A DNA stretch of 32,927 bases from Gemmatimonadota bacterium (lineage in GTDB: Bacteria; Gemmatimonadota; Gemmatimonadetes; Gemmatimonadales; Gemmatimonadaceae), in assembly GCA_947471365.1 (NCBI GenBank), contig CANIWQ010000022.1, forward strand, positions 1 through 32,927, read 5' to 3'. A model generated the notes under the pieces. That model was not told where the DNA came from and searched no databases. It worked only from the letters and a program-made list of their open reading frames with translations. The stretch's first letter is position 1. Each line of letters begins with the position of its first letter. Below are positions 24,233-32,053 of this stretch, piece by piece. The position numbers were made by a program, and so were the translations under genes.

Positions 24233-24471
24233 CTGAGCCAGACCTGATGACCGCGTTCGTGAACGGCGCCACCGTGTCGATCGCGCGCGGCGCTTCTGCA
24301 CTCGACGCCGTGCGCGCGCACGATGCCGCCGTCGCCGACGCCGTGGTGGCCGGGGACCGCGCCGTGACCGACAGTCGTGGCCTGCCGGTCGCGGTCAACA
24401 GTCTCGCCACGGGCGGCGCGGTGTATCGCATTGTCTCCGCGCGGTCGCTCCGCGAGCAGGACGCCTCGTGA
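24229..24471 (+). CDS. Small protein of unknown function in the nucleotide-salvage operon
   Basis: An 80-residue protein whose ATG overlaps the nucleotidase stop (ATGA) and whose stop overlaps the adenosine deaminase GTG start (GTGA), so it is very likely translated. The N-terminal FVNGATVSIARGASALDAVR looks like the first beta-hairpin and helix of a ubiquitin-like beta-grasp (ThiS/MoaD/TGS) domain, and GDRAVTDSRGLP plus VYRIVSA could be the later strands. There is no C-terminal Gly-Gly, so it is not a sulfur-carrier ThiS/MoaD. There are no cysteines, no signal peptide and no membrane helix, so it is probably cytoplasmic. Function unknown; a regulator or partner of the neighbouring deaminase/phosphorylase is a guess from position only. 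Confidence 0.75.
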   Translation: MTEPDLMTAFVNGATVSIARGASALDAVRAHDAAVADAVVAGDRAVTDSRGLPVAVNSLATGGAVYRIVSARSLREQDAS

Positions 24472-25514
24472 CGGCACTCCCCCCGGAACTGCTGCGCCGT
24501 ATTCCCAAAGCCGAACTGCACTGTCACCTCGACGGTTCAGTTCGCGCCGCAACGTTGCTCGAACTCGCGCGCGAACATGACGTGCCGATGCCCGCCACCA
24601 CCCCTGAGGCGCTGGCGCATCATATGTACGTGCGCGACGCGCGGCACCTCGAGGACTACCTCACCCGCTTCGACACCACGCTCTCCGTGATGCAGAGTGC
24701 CGCATCGCTCGAGCGCATTACCTACGAACTCGCCGAAGATGCGGCGGCCGACGGCGTGCGCTATATCGAGATTCGCTACGCGCCGGTGCTGAATCAGCAG
24801 TGGGGACTCACGCTCGACGAAACGGTGGACGCCCCGCTCCGTGGCCTCGAGCGCGCGCGGAACGCGTACAACATTCAGGGGCGGCTCATTATTTGTTCGC
24901 TGCGCCACTTGTCCCCGAGTGTGTCGTTGGAGCTCGCACATTTGGCCGCGCGCTGGCGCGGGCAAGGCGTGGTGGGTTTTGATCTGGCCGGTGGCGAGGC
25001 GGGGCATCCAGCCGCGCTCCATCAGGCGGCATTCCGGCATGCGAGTGAGCACGGCATGTTCTGCACCTGTCACGCGGGCGAGGGTGCGGGCCCGGAATCG
25101 GTGCGCGAAGCAGTGCACGTGTGCGGCGCGCAGCGCATCGGGCACGGCACGCGGCTCATCGAAGATGAACGTCTCACCGACGAACTCGGCGAAAAAGGCA
25201 TTGTCATTGAGGCCTGCCTCACCAGCAACGTGCAGACGCGCGCCGCCAAGGACTACGCCTCGCATCCGCTGCGCGCGTATTTCGATCGCGGGCTCCAAGT
25301 CACCTTAAATACCGACAACCGGCTCATGAGCGGCGTCACGCTCACCGACGAGTACGCACATGCCGCGCAGGATCTGCATTTCAGTTTCGATGAGTTGTGC
25401 CGGCTGGCTCGTATGGGTTTCGACGCCGCCTTCCTGGAGCCCGACGAAAAACGTCAGCTGCTCGAACGCGTCGACCGCGAGTTCGCCGTTCTCCGTTCTG
25501 AGGTAGCACCATGA
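24468..25514 (+). CDS. add: Adenosine deaminase
   Basis: A 348-residue zinc hydrolase converting (deoxy)adenosine to (deoxy)inosine plus ammonia in the cytoplasm. PKAELHCHLDGS gives the first zinc ligands His18 and His20. CHAGEG holds His202 and the catalytic Glu205, RIGHGTRL provides the conserved His, and TSNVQT and TDNRLMSG (with the zinc-binding Asp) complete the site. Length is standard for Add; adenine deaminase is possible within the family, but the linked nucleoside phosphorylase favours adenosine. The GTG start overlaps the stop of the preceding small gene, and its own stop overlaps the PNP start. It processes the adenosine released by the secreted nucleotidase. Confidence 0.94.
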   Translation: MTALPPELLRRIPKAELHCHLDGSVRAATLLELAREHDVPMPATTPEALAHHMYVRDARHLEDYLTRFDTTLSVMQSAASLERITYELAEDAAADGVRYIEIRYAPVLNQQWGLTLDETVDAPLRGLERARNAYNIQGRLIICSLRHLSPSVSLELAHLAARWRGQGVVGFDLAGGEAGHPAALHQAAFRHASEHGMFCTCHAGEGAGPESVREAVHVCGAQRIGHGTRLIEDERLTDELGEKGIVIEACLTSNVQTRAAKDYASHPLRAYFDRGLQVTLNTDNRLMSGVTLTDEYAHAAQDLHFSFDELCRLARMGFDAAFLEPDEKRQLLERVDREFAVLRSEVAP

Positions 25515-26335
25515 ACTTGCATGGCAGTGCGGCGGCCAAGGCCGCGGCGCGGTCTGTGTCTGACCGACTTGGCGTGAAGGCACCGGTTGCCGCGATCATT
25601 CTCGGCTCGGGCCTGGGTGAGTTGGCCGATCGCATCGAGCAGCCCACGCGGGCGAACTATTCCGAAATCCCGGGGTTTTTCTCAACGCACGTTGAGGGGC
25701 ACAAGGGCGAACTCATTCGTGGCTTTCTCGGCGGCAAGGAAATCCTCGCACTCGCCGGACGCTTTCACATGTACGAAGGACACGAAGCGCGTGTCTCGGC
25801 CTTTCCCGTGCGGGTCGCCAGCGCGCTCGGCGCCAAAGTGCTCTTTGTGTCCAATGCGGCCGGCGGCGTGCGGCGCACCTTCAAGCCCGGCGACCTGATG
25901 TTGATCGAAGATCACATCAACCTGATGTTCCGCAATCCGCTCATTGGGCCAGTGGAAGCCGGCGACACGCGCTTCCCCGATATGTCTGCGTCGTACTCAC
26001 CGCGGTTGATTGCGTTGCTGCAAGCGAGCGCCAAGGAAACCGGCGTACCGCTCGCTGCGGGTGTCTATGCAGGTTTACTCGGCCCAACGTACGAGACGCC
26101 CGCGGAAGTGCGGATGCTCGAGAAGCTCGGCGCCGATGCTACGGGAATGTCCACCGTGCCAGAGGTGATTGTGGCCGCGGCACTCGGCATGGAAGTCGCC
26201 GGCGTAAGTCTCATCACCAATCTCGCGTCGGGGATCACCTCAGACGCGATTAGCCACGCCGATGTGGTGGAGGTCGGAAAGCAGGCCGCCGGTCGCTTCG
26301 CCAACCTCGTCACGGCGTTCATCGCCAAGCTCTAG
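25511..26335 (+). CDS. punA: Purine nucleoside phosphorylase (trimeric, family 2 type)
   Basis: A 274-residue enzyme that splits inosine or guanosine with phosphate into base and ribose-1-phosphate. The phosphate-binding ILGSGLGELADRIEQP opens the domain. IPGFFSTHVEGHKGELIRG, GRFHMYEGHE, SNAAGGVRRTFKPGDLMLIEDHINL and GPTYETPAEVRML are PNP/MTAP signatures. GADATGMSTVPEVIVA and SLITNLASG supply the purine pocket; Asn in ITN favours 6-oxopurines, hence inosine, which is the product of Add. MTA phosphorylase is the main alternative. The ATG overlaps the add stop. It closes the operon and is convergent with the M48 gene, only 16 bp away. Confidence 0.93.
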   Translation: MNLHGSAAAKAAARSVSDRLGVKAPVAAIILGSGLGELADRIEQPTRANYSEIPGFFSTHVEGHKGELIRGFLGGKEILALAGRFHMYEGHEARVSAFPVRVASALGAKVLFVSNAAGGVRRTFKPGDLMLIEDHINLMFRNPLIGPVEAGDTRFPDMSASYSPRLIALLQASAKETGVPLAAGVYAGLLGPTYETPAEVRMLEKLGADATGMSTVPEVIVAAALGMEVAGVSLITNLASGITSDAISHADVVEVGKQAAGRFANLVTAFIAKL

Positions 26336-26351
26336 CGCCGGTTCCCTCCGC

Positions 26352-27170
26352 TCAATTCTTTTTCTTGGGCGGAGGCGGGAGCGCCGAGAGTTTCTTCTTG
26401 AACGCCTGAAAGAACGGCGAGTCGGTCGCGAGCCCCTTGAGGTCGCCTGCCGGATAGGTGGCGATCAGCGCCGACGAGGCTGCGATGCGGTTTTCCTCGA
26501 GCGGGTGCGAGGCAAAAAACGACTCGGTCACGCCGGGCGTCTGCTTTCGCTCATCGAGCAGAATGCGGAACATCTCCGGAATGCCGTGCGGGTCAATGTG
26601 CGCGCGCACCATCAGCCGCACGCCCTCGGCGTCGGCTTCGGCTTCGTCATCGCGGCTGAACTTGGAGAACACCAGCCCGCCGCCCAGCTGAATGGCCGTC
26701 TGTCCCAGGCTGCCGTCGCAGACACGGCTCAGCAGGCAGCCCGCTGTCACCACGAGATTGGCGCCCTGCGCCTTTTGCATCTGCTTCACCGAATGGCGCC
26801 GTACCACGTGGCCAATCTCGTGGCCAATAACGCCGGCGACCTGCGCCATTGTTTTGGAGCGCTCGATGAGCCCGCGATTCACGTAGATGTAGCCCCCCGG
26901 CACGGCAAAGGCGTTGACGTCCACGTCGTCTACCACCTCAAAGTGCCATTCGAGGTCCCGGCGCTCGGTAAGGCGGGCCAGCGAGTCGCCCAGAAAGTTG
27001 ATATACGCCGTGATGTCCGGGTCCTGTACGAGCCGGAGTTGCTTGGCGATCTGGGTGGAATAGTTCTTTCCCATGTCCACTTCCTGCGCCTGATTGATGG
27101 CGCAACCGGAAAAGACGGCCGCCACCGCCGCCACGGCGAGAAACGTGAGGGCACTCCTGCGCGTCCTCAT
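26352..27170 (-). CDS. M48-family metalloprotease lipoprotein
   Basis: A 272-residue predicted periplasmic lipoprotein protease. The start at 27170 gives a signal with lipobox FSGC (Cys23), and AGG stands 9-11 nt upstream; the frame stays open further upstream but that part has no signal character. The zinc motif HEIGH is at 117-121 and the third ligand Glu176 lies in EAEAD (176-180), typical of M48B proteins such as the BepA/LoiP quality-control proteases. SHPLEENRI near 240 is the usual substrate-cleft His. It lacks BepA's long TPR tail, so it is closer to the short LoiP-like members. The C-terminus is a PPPPKKKN tail. Divergent from the RNA methyltransferase gene. Confidence 0.92.
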   Translation of the reverse strand: MRTRRSALTFLAVAAVAAVFSGCAINQAQEVDMGKNYSTQIAKQLRLVQDPDITAYINFLGDSLARLTERRDLEWHFEVVDDVDVNAFAVPGGYIYVNRGLIERSKTMAQVAGVIGHEIGHVVRRHSVKQMQKAQGANLVVTAGCLLSRVCDGSLGQTAIQLGGGLVFSKFSRDDEAEADAEGVRLMVRAHIDPHGIPEMFRILLDERKQTPGVTESFFASHPLEENRIAASSALIATYPAGDLKGLATDSPFFQAFKKKLSALPPPPKKKN

Positions 27171-27232
27171 ACGAATGGACCTCGGTGGGATCGACATCAA
27201 GAGCCTGGCCTGAGAAATACGGGGAGTCCGAC

Positions 27233-27991
27233 GTGCGTTTGTTGACCCTAGCGAGAGACTTGAAGCGTCGCAAGGCGAGGGAGCGTCAATCGCTCTTCGT
27301 CGCCGAAGGCGTGCGCACGGTCGAGGAGTTACTGCAGTCGTCGCTGGCGGTGCGGGGCGCTGTGGTCTCGGTGGCACTCGAACGCACGCCGCGCGGGTCC
27401 GCGCTGCGCGACGCCTGTGTGGCGCGTGGCCTAGAGCTGTTGGAGGTGACGGAGCAGGATTTCCTCACCGCTGCCGACACCGAACACCCGCAGGGGATCA
27501 TCGCGATCGCCGAGGCCCCGTCGCTCACGCTCGCCAATCTCGCCGTCCCGGCTACCGCCCGCGTTCTCGTGCTCGATGGCATTCAGGATCCTGGCAATGT
27601 CGGTACGCTGGTGCGCACCGCTGCCGCGATGGGCGCCTGCGCCGTAATCGCGCTTCCCGGCACCGCCGACCTGTGGAACGCCAAGGCTATCCGGAGCGCC
27701 GTTGGCGCACAGTTCCGGGTTCCCGCGCTTCACACCGAACGTGCGGACTTCTTGGCTTGGCTGAGCGCTGAGCACATGGAGTTGTGGGGCACCGCCGCCG
27801 AGGGCGGCGATGTGGGTGCCGCGCCAAAGTGTGCGCGCCTCGCGATTGCGGTTGGCAACGAAGGCGCTGGCCTCAGCGATGACGTGCGAGCGGCCTGTAC
27901 GCGTCTGGTCGCACTCCCGATGGCGGCTGGTGTGGAATCGCTCAACGTGGCGGTTGCCGCTGGCATCACCCTTTACGCCCTGCGCCCGTGA
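27233..27991 (+). CDS. SpoU/TrmH-family RNA 2'-O-methyltransferase
   Basis: A 252-residue SPOUT methyltransferase that uses SAM to methylate ribose 2'-OH in tRNA or rRNA. The N-terminal substrate-binding domain (RQSLFVAEGVRTVEELL) is followed by the knotted catalytic domain: VLDGIQDPGNVGTLVRTAAAMGA (motif 1), VAVGNEGAGLSDDV (motif 2) and LPMAAGVESLNVAVAAGI (motif 3). The GTG at 27233 is chosen because GGGGAG lies at 27221-27226; the frame open from 27185 has no such site. The exact target nucleoside (for example 23S rRNA G2251, as for RlmB) cannot be told. Its stop overlaps the prepilin peptidase start. Confidence 0.93.
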   Translation: MRLLTLARDLKRRKARERQSLFVAEGVRTVEELLQSSLAVRGAVVSVALERTPRGSALRDACVARGLELLEVTEQDFLTAADTEHPQGIIAIAEAPSLTLANLAVPATARVLVLDGIQDPGNVGTLVRTAAAMGACAVIALPGTADLWNAKAIRSAVGAQFRVPALHTERADFLAWLSAEHMELWGTAAEGGDVGAAPKCARLAIAVGNEGAGLSDDVRAACTRLVALPMAAGVESLNVAVAAGITLYALRP

Positions 27992-28809
27992 GCCCCTTCA
28001 TTGCCGTCTTCACCTTCGCGATCGGCTCCGCCGTGGGGTCGTTCTTGAACGTGTGCATTTCGCGCTGGCCCAACGACGAATCGGTCGTGCGCCCGCGCTC
28101 CCGCTGCCCCAAGTGCGGCGCTGGCATCGCCTGGTTCGACAACATTCCCATTGCATCGTGGCTCACGCTCCGCGGTCGCTGCCGTGGTTGCGGTGAACCC
28201 ATCTCCGCTCTCTACCCGACCGTCGAACTCACGGTCGCGCTTCTCTGGGTGACGAGCATCGCCGTGTTTGGCGCGAGCCTCACCGGCCTGCGCGTGGCGC
28301 TCCTTGCCACCATCCTCTTTGGCATCGCCGTCACCGACCTCAAGCACTATCTCATTCCCGACGGCTTCACCGTGAGTGGTCTCGTCCTCGCCGCACTCGG
28401 TGCCGTGGCGGGCGCGTGGATTGGTGAATCAGGCCCCTTTGCGGGCCCCGTGGACGCCATCCTCGGTGCCTGCGTGGGCGCGGGTGCCATCACCATCATC
28501 GGTTGGCTCGGCGAAGTCGCGCTCAAGCGCGAGGCCATGGGCTTTGGTGACTCCACCCTCATGGCGATGGCCGGTGCCTCGCTCGGTTCCGCGAGAGCAC
28601 TGCTCACGATTTTTGTGGCCGCGCTACTCGCCGCCGTCGTCTTCCTGCTGATCGTGTATCCCATAGGATCGTGGCGCGCACGGCGCCGCGGCGAGGCATT
28701 CGAAGCGCCTCTGGTACCGTTCGGGGTTTTTCTCGCGCCCGCCGCACTGATCACGCTTGTGGCCGGCTACCCAATGCTCAACTGGTACCTCGACCGGTTC
28801 CTCCGCTAA
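27988..28809 (+). CDS. pilD: Prepilin peptidase / N-methyltransferase (type IV, A24 family)
   Basis: A 273-residue inner-membrane aspartic protease that cleaves the leader of type IV prepilins and pseudopilins and methylates the new N-terminus. The zinc-binding cysteines are complete (Cys40, Cys43, Cys65, Cys68; CPKC and CRGC). The catalytic aspartates are Asp117 (AVTDLKHYLIPD) and Asp188 in the GxGD motif GFGDS. Several membrane helices surround them. The GTG start overlaps the methyltransferase stop. No pilin or secretion genes are in this window, so the substrates are elsewhere. The next gene starts at the final base of its stop (TAATG). Confidence 0.95.
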   Translation: MSPFIAVFTFAIGSAVGSFLNVCISRWPNDESVVRPRSRCPKCGAGIAWFDNIPIASWLTLRGRCRGCGEPISALYPTVELTVALLWVTSIAVFGASLTGLRVALLATILFGIAVTDLKHYLIPDGFTVSGLVLAALGAVAGAWIGESGPFAGPVDAILGACVGAGAITIIGWLGEVALKREAMGFGDSTLMAMAGASLGSARALLTIFVAALLAAVVFLLIVYPIGSWRARRRGEAFEAPLVPFGVFLAPAALITLVAGYPMLNWYLDRFLR

Positions 28810-30068
28810 TGCGCATCCTCTCCGTTCTGCTCGCCCTGCCACTCGCCGCCTGTCAGCAGGATGGCGCCGCGCCGTATGCGCGCGAAGTCGCCACCGCCAT
28901 TCCGGCCATCGAACGTTCGGTGGGGCTCAAGTTCAAGACGCCGCCCAAGGTGGAAACGCGCTCCAAGGACGACGTGCGCGCCTTTCTCCAAAAGAAATTC
29001 GACGAAGATCAACCGGTCCTCGAACTCGCCGGCGCGGAACGCGGCTACAAACTCCTCGGGCTTCTCCCCGACTCGCTCGATCTGCGCAAGTTCATGCTCG
29101 CCCTCCTCGCCGAGCAGGTGATCGGCTACTACGACCCCGCCACGAAGGTGCTCTACGTGGTGCATGGCGGCGGCACTGCCAAGGGCGCGCCGTCGGCGGA
29201 TATGCTGAATGTCACGCTCACGCACGAACTCGTGCACGCCTTGCAAGACCAGTACGTGAATCTCGACTCGCTCGCCAAGCTGCGAGGCGACAACGATCGC
29301 CAAGCCGCAGGGCAAGCCGTGATGGAAGGGCAAGCCACCTTCGAGCAACTGAGCGCCATGCTTGGCGGCGGCAACTTTGCCATGAATCTCCCCGGCGGCT
29401 GGGACAGAGTGCGCGAGACCATTCGCGAATCACAGCACTCCATGCCGGTGTTCGCCAACGCCCCCATGCTCATTCAGGAGACGCTGCTCTTTCCATACTT
29501 GAGCGGCGCCGAGTTTGTGCGGCGCTTCAAGGAAAAGCGCAACGGGGCCGCGCCATTTACGCACATGCCGCTCTCCACCGAGCAGGTGCTGCATCCAGAA
29601 AAGTTGCTCGACGCCGTCGACGCGCCCCTTCACGTGGAGCTGCCCAAGCCCATTGGTGCGTCGCTCACGTACTCCAATGGCCTCGGTGAATTCGAGACGC
29701 GGCTCTATCTCTTTCAGCACCTCGGCGATGTCAGCACCGCCGCACGCGGCGCGGCCGGCTGGGGCGGCGATCGGTTTGACGTGGTCAACACGCCGCAGGG
29801 CGCCGGCATCGCCTGGCTCACACTCTGGGATACGCCCCTCGACGCCGCTGACTTTCGAGATCTGATGGAGCAGAGCATCGAAAAACGGCTCGCCACCGCG
29901 CACGGCACCGGCGGCACCGGCGCTTCACGTCGCTTTGCCGGGAAGGGACGTCAGGTGGAGCTCACCGCGGCCACCGTCGGCGGTCACCCCGCCGTCCTTT
30001 TTGTTGACGTGCCCACTGGGGCATCCACCCGAATCATCGAACTCTCGCAGGTGAAGGTCAGTAAGTAG
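28809..30068 (+). CDS. HExxH-containing lipoprotein, probable metallopeptidase, function unknown
   Basis: A 419-residue predicted lipoprotein (lipobox LPLAAC, Cys15). The start overlaps the prepilin peptidase stop (TAATG); a longer frame open inside that gene is rejected. The mature part has a THELVHALQDQY zinc motif (His139, Glu140, His143) and 30 residues later EGQAT (Glu173), the spacing and setting of a gluzincin third ligand. VIGYYDPATKVLYVV just before the motif resembles the edge strand of such peptidases. I do not recognise the family beyond that. A substrate role in envelope turnover or pilus biogenesis is possible from context but unsupported. Very few other features help: no repeats, no later membrane helix. 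Confidence 0.8.
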   Translation: MRILSVLLALPLAACQQDGAAPYAREVATAIPAIERSVGLKFKTPPKVETRSKDDVRAFLQKKFDEDQPVLELAGAERGYKLLGLLPDSLDLRKFMLALLAEQVIGYYDPATKVLYVVHGGGTAKGAPSADMLNVTLTHELVHALQDQYVNLDSLAKLRGDNDRQAAGQAVMEGQATFEQLSAMLGGGNFAMNLPGGWDRVRETIRESQHSMPVFANAPMLIQETLLFPYLSGAEFVRRFKEKRNGAAPFTHMPLSTEQVLHPEKLLDAVDAPLHVELPKPIGASLTYSNGLGEFETRLYLFQHLGDVSTAARGAAGWGGDRFDVVNTPQGAGIAWLTLWDTPLDAADFRDLMEQSIEKRLATAHGTGGTGASRRFAGKGRQVELTAATVGGHPAVLFVDVPTGASTRIIELSQVKVSK

Positions 30069-30103
30069 CGATCGTGTACTCTGAACGTGTTGAGGGCCTC
30101 GCC

Positions 30104-31030
30104 ATGCACTCCCCCCGATTGCGCCATGTCGCCCATTGTTCCGCCGTCCTCGCACGCGCCGCCATCGCGCGTCGGTCACGACTCGCGCTGGTCGCGCTGT
30201 GCGCGCGGTGCGCGCCCTTCATCCTTGCAACGACCGCGTGTATTGAGTGGAAGCAGCCGACGGCCGCCGACGAACTCACCATCACGCGCTATGTCGCGGC
30301 GGTGCAGACACCCACCGGGAGCGCGGTCGCCGTGCTCCACCCCGGCACCCCCGCGCCGGGAAGTGGCCCTGTCGTCACGGCGCCCATTCCCGACATCGTC
30401 CTCCTGGGTGGCACCATTCAGGTAACGGCCACCTCACCGACGCCATTCACCAAAGTTGTCGTCGCGGTGCCGGGTGTCGCGGACTACTGGGAACTCACGC
30501 TTCCTGAAGCCACCACCAGCGCGCCGCTCTTGATTGTCTTTGCGCAGGACATTCCCAAGAACGCCTTTGAACTTCGCTTTGCCGGCTCCTCCGGTGGCGC
30601 GTACGGCGCGGTGCAGGCCACCGGCGTGAACGTGATCACCGTGGGTACCGGCGACGTGCAGGTGAACATCACGTGGGATTCCAAGGCCGACGTCGATCTG
30701 CACGTCCTCGATCCTTCGGGCGCGGAGATCTACTGGGCCGGGCGTTCGTCAGCCACCGGCGGCCAGCTCGACCTTGATTCCAACGCCGGCTGCGCCTCTG
30801 ACGGCCCACGCGCCGAGAATATTTTCTGGGCCACCGGTCTCGTCGCACCGCGCGGGGAGTACATCGTGCGCGTGGATTACTGGTCGAGTTGCACCAGTGT
30901 GGCCACAAACTACGTGGTGACGGTGAACGTGAAGGGTCGGCCGCCGCGCGTGTTCAGCGGCGTGCTCACCGGCACGGGCGACGGGGGCGGAAAAGGGAGC
31001 GGCTTCAACGTCACATCGTTCACGTACTGA
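30104..31030 (+). CDS. Probable lipoprotein with DUF2135-like C-terminal domain
   Basis: A 308-residue protein. The ATG at 30104 is chosen over a GTG at 30074 because GAGGG lies 7 nt upstream. The N-terminus is long and basic, then hydrophobic, with ATTAC (Cys46) as a possible lipobox, so lipidation is plausible but the signal is atypical. The C-terminal domain reads VNITWDSKADVDLHVLDPSG, then EIYWAGRSSATGGQLDLD and PRGEYIVRVDYWSSC, strongly like the DUF2135/YfaP type of beta-sandwich, with acidic residues that could bind calcium. A Gly-rich stretch precedes the end. Last gene of the methyltransferase-pilD run and convergent with the DUF445 gene 15 bp away. Function unknown. Confidence 0.8.
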   Translation: MHSPRLRHVAHCSAVLARAAIARRSRLALVALCARCAPFILATTACIEWKQPTAADELTITRYVAAVQTPTGSAVAVLHPGTPAPGSGPVVTAPIPDIVLLGGTIQVTATSPTPFTKVVVAVPGVADYWELTLPEATTSAPLLIVFAQDIPKNAFELRFAGSSGGAYGAVQATGVNVITVGTGDVQVNITWDSKADVDLHVLDPSGAEIYWAGRSSATGGQLDLDSNAGCASDGPRAENIFWATGLVAPRGEYIVRVDYWSSCTSVATNYVVTVNVKGRPPRVFSGVLTGTGDGGGKGSGFNVTSFTY

Positions 31031-31045
31031 CGCGCCGTCCCGACC

Positions 31046-32053
31046 TCACTTGGTAAACGCCAGCTCCACGGCAAACTGCACCGCGCCAATCAATCCGCCG
31101 AGCACGTAGCCGAGCTGCACAATCAAGTTGAGCTCGCGCTGCGTGACGCCGCGCACAATTTCTTCTACGCGCTGCGTGCTAAAGCCGAGCACTTTTCGCT
31201 CGACCATGCCGGGAATGTCCACCGTCTCGAGCAGAGCGGGGAGCTGCGCTTCAATTTGCTCCCACACCGCAGGCCCCGCGGCCTCAGCCAAACGCCGCGG
31301 CGCGTCGGCCGGTAGCCAGCGACTCAATCGCCCAAGCGGACGGTCGAGCAGTGCCGTCCCGCCCCCACGCACCGCTTCGGCCGCCATCGCCTGTGCGCGT
31401 TGTGAACGCGCCGCCTTCACCACCCAGCGTGCCAGCACGTCGTTCACAAAGCCGCTCGCCATCCCCGAGGCGCGCGCCGCGATGCCGGTGCGACGCTCCG
31501 CCGGAAGGTCGACCGCGTGACCAGCGGTCGGCGTACGGCTCAGCTCGTCGCGCGAGCGCGCCACGAACGCGCGCGCTATTGCCTCGAACTCCTCGCGCGC
31601 CACATACGCCGCGTAGGCTTCACCAGCCTCAGGCCCGGCCGTGCGTAACGCCTGCTCGAGCTCGCTCGCCATCGCGGGCGGCAAGAGTTCTCGCAGCGAT
31701 CCACGCTCGGTATCGAGCAACTCCACTGCCAGCTCGGCGAGTTTGCGTTCAATGGACTCGCGCAGCCCCGAGCGGCGAAGCTCGTCGAGAATGTCCTCGG
31801 TGGTAAGCAGTCGCTCACCAACGGTTTTGCCAATGGTTTTTGCGAGTCGCGCTTTATTTTTGGGAATCGCGCCGTGCAGGCCAAACATCCGCTCGTATGG
31901 CCGAAACATCAGCACCACCGCCACCCAGCTCGTGACGCCGCCCGCCACCGACCCCAGCACCACGTCGAGCCCCAGACGCGTCCAGTGCCCCGTCAGGTCA
32001 ATCACGTGCGCTGGGTGCGTCGTCGTCGCGTGGTCGGTCTGCCAGGGCGGCAT
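31046..32053 (-). CDS. DUF445-family membrane protein
   Basis: A 335-residue protein with a membrane helix at each end. The N-terminal block VAGGVTSWVAVVLMFRPYERMFGLHGAIPKNKARLAKTIG is the DUF445 signature (split here by a turn at RPYERM). A long, charged, helical cytoplasmic or periplasmic middle follows, and LIVQLGYVLGGLIGAVQFAV forms the C-terminal helix. The family (YheB/YjiN-like) has no firm function. The ATG at 32053 overlaps the lon stop by 56 nt; a GTG at 32005, overlapping the lon stop more tightly, would remove 16 poorly conserved-looking residues and is as likely. No clear ribosome site for either, so coupling to lon translation is inferred. Confidence 0.85.
   Translation of the reverse strand: MPPWQTDHATTTHPAHVIDLTGHWTRLGLDVVLGSVAGGVTSWVAVVLMFRPYERMFGLHGAIPKNKARLAKTIGKTVGERLLTTEDILDELRRSGLRESIERKLAELAVELLDTERGSLRELLPPAMASELEQALRTAGPEAGEAYAAYVAREEFEAIARAFVARSRDELSRTPTAGHAVDLPAERRTGIAARASGMASGFVNDVLARWVVKAARSQRAQAMAAEAVRGGGTALLDRPLGRLSRWLPADAPRRLAEAAGPAVWEQIEAQLPALLETVDIPGMVERKVLGFSTQRVEEIVRGVTQRELNLIVQLGYVLGGLIGAVQFAVELAFTK

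Noticed and set aside
24229-24471. Small gene as a ThiS or MoaD sulfur carrier
   Set aside because: It lacks the C-terminal Gly-Gly and no thiamine or molybdopterin genes are nearby.
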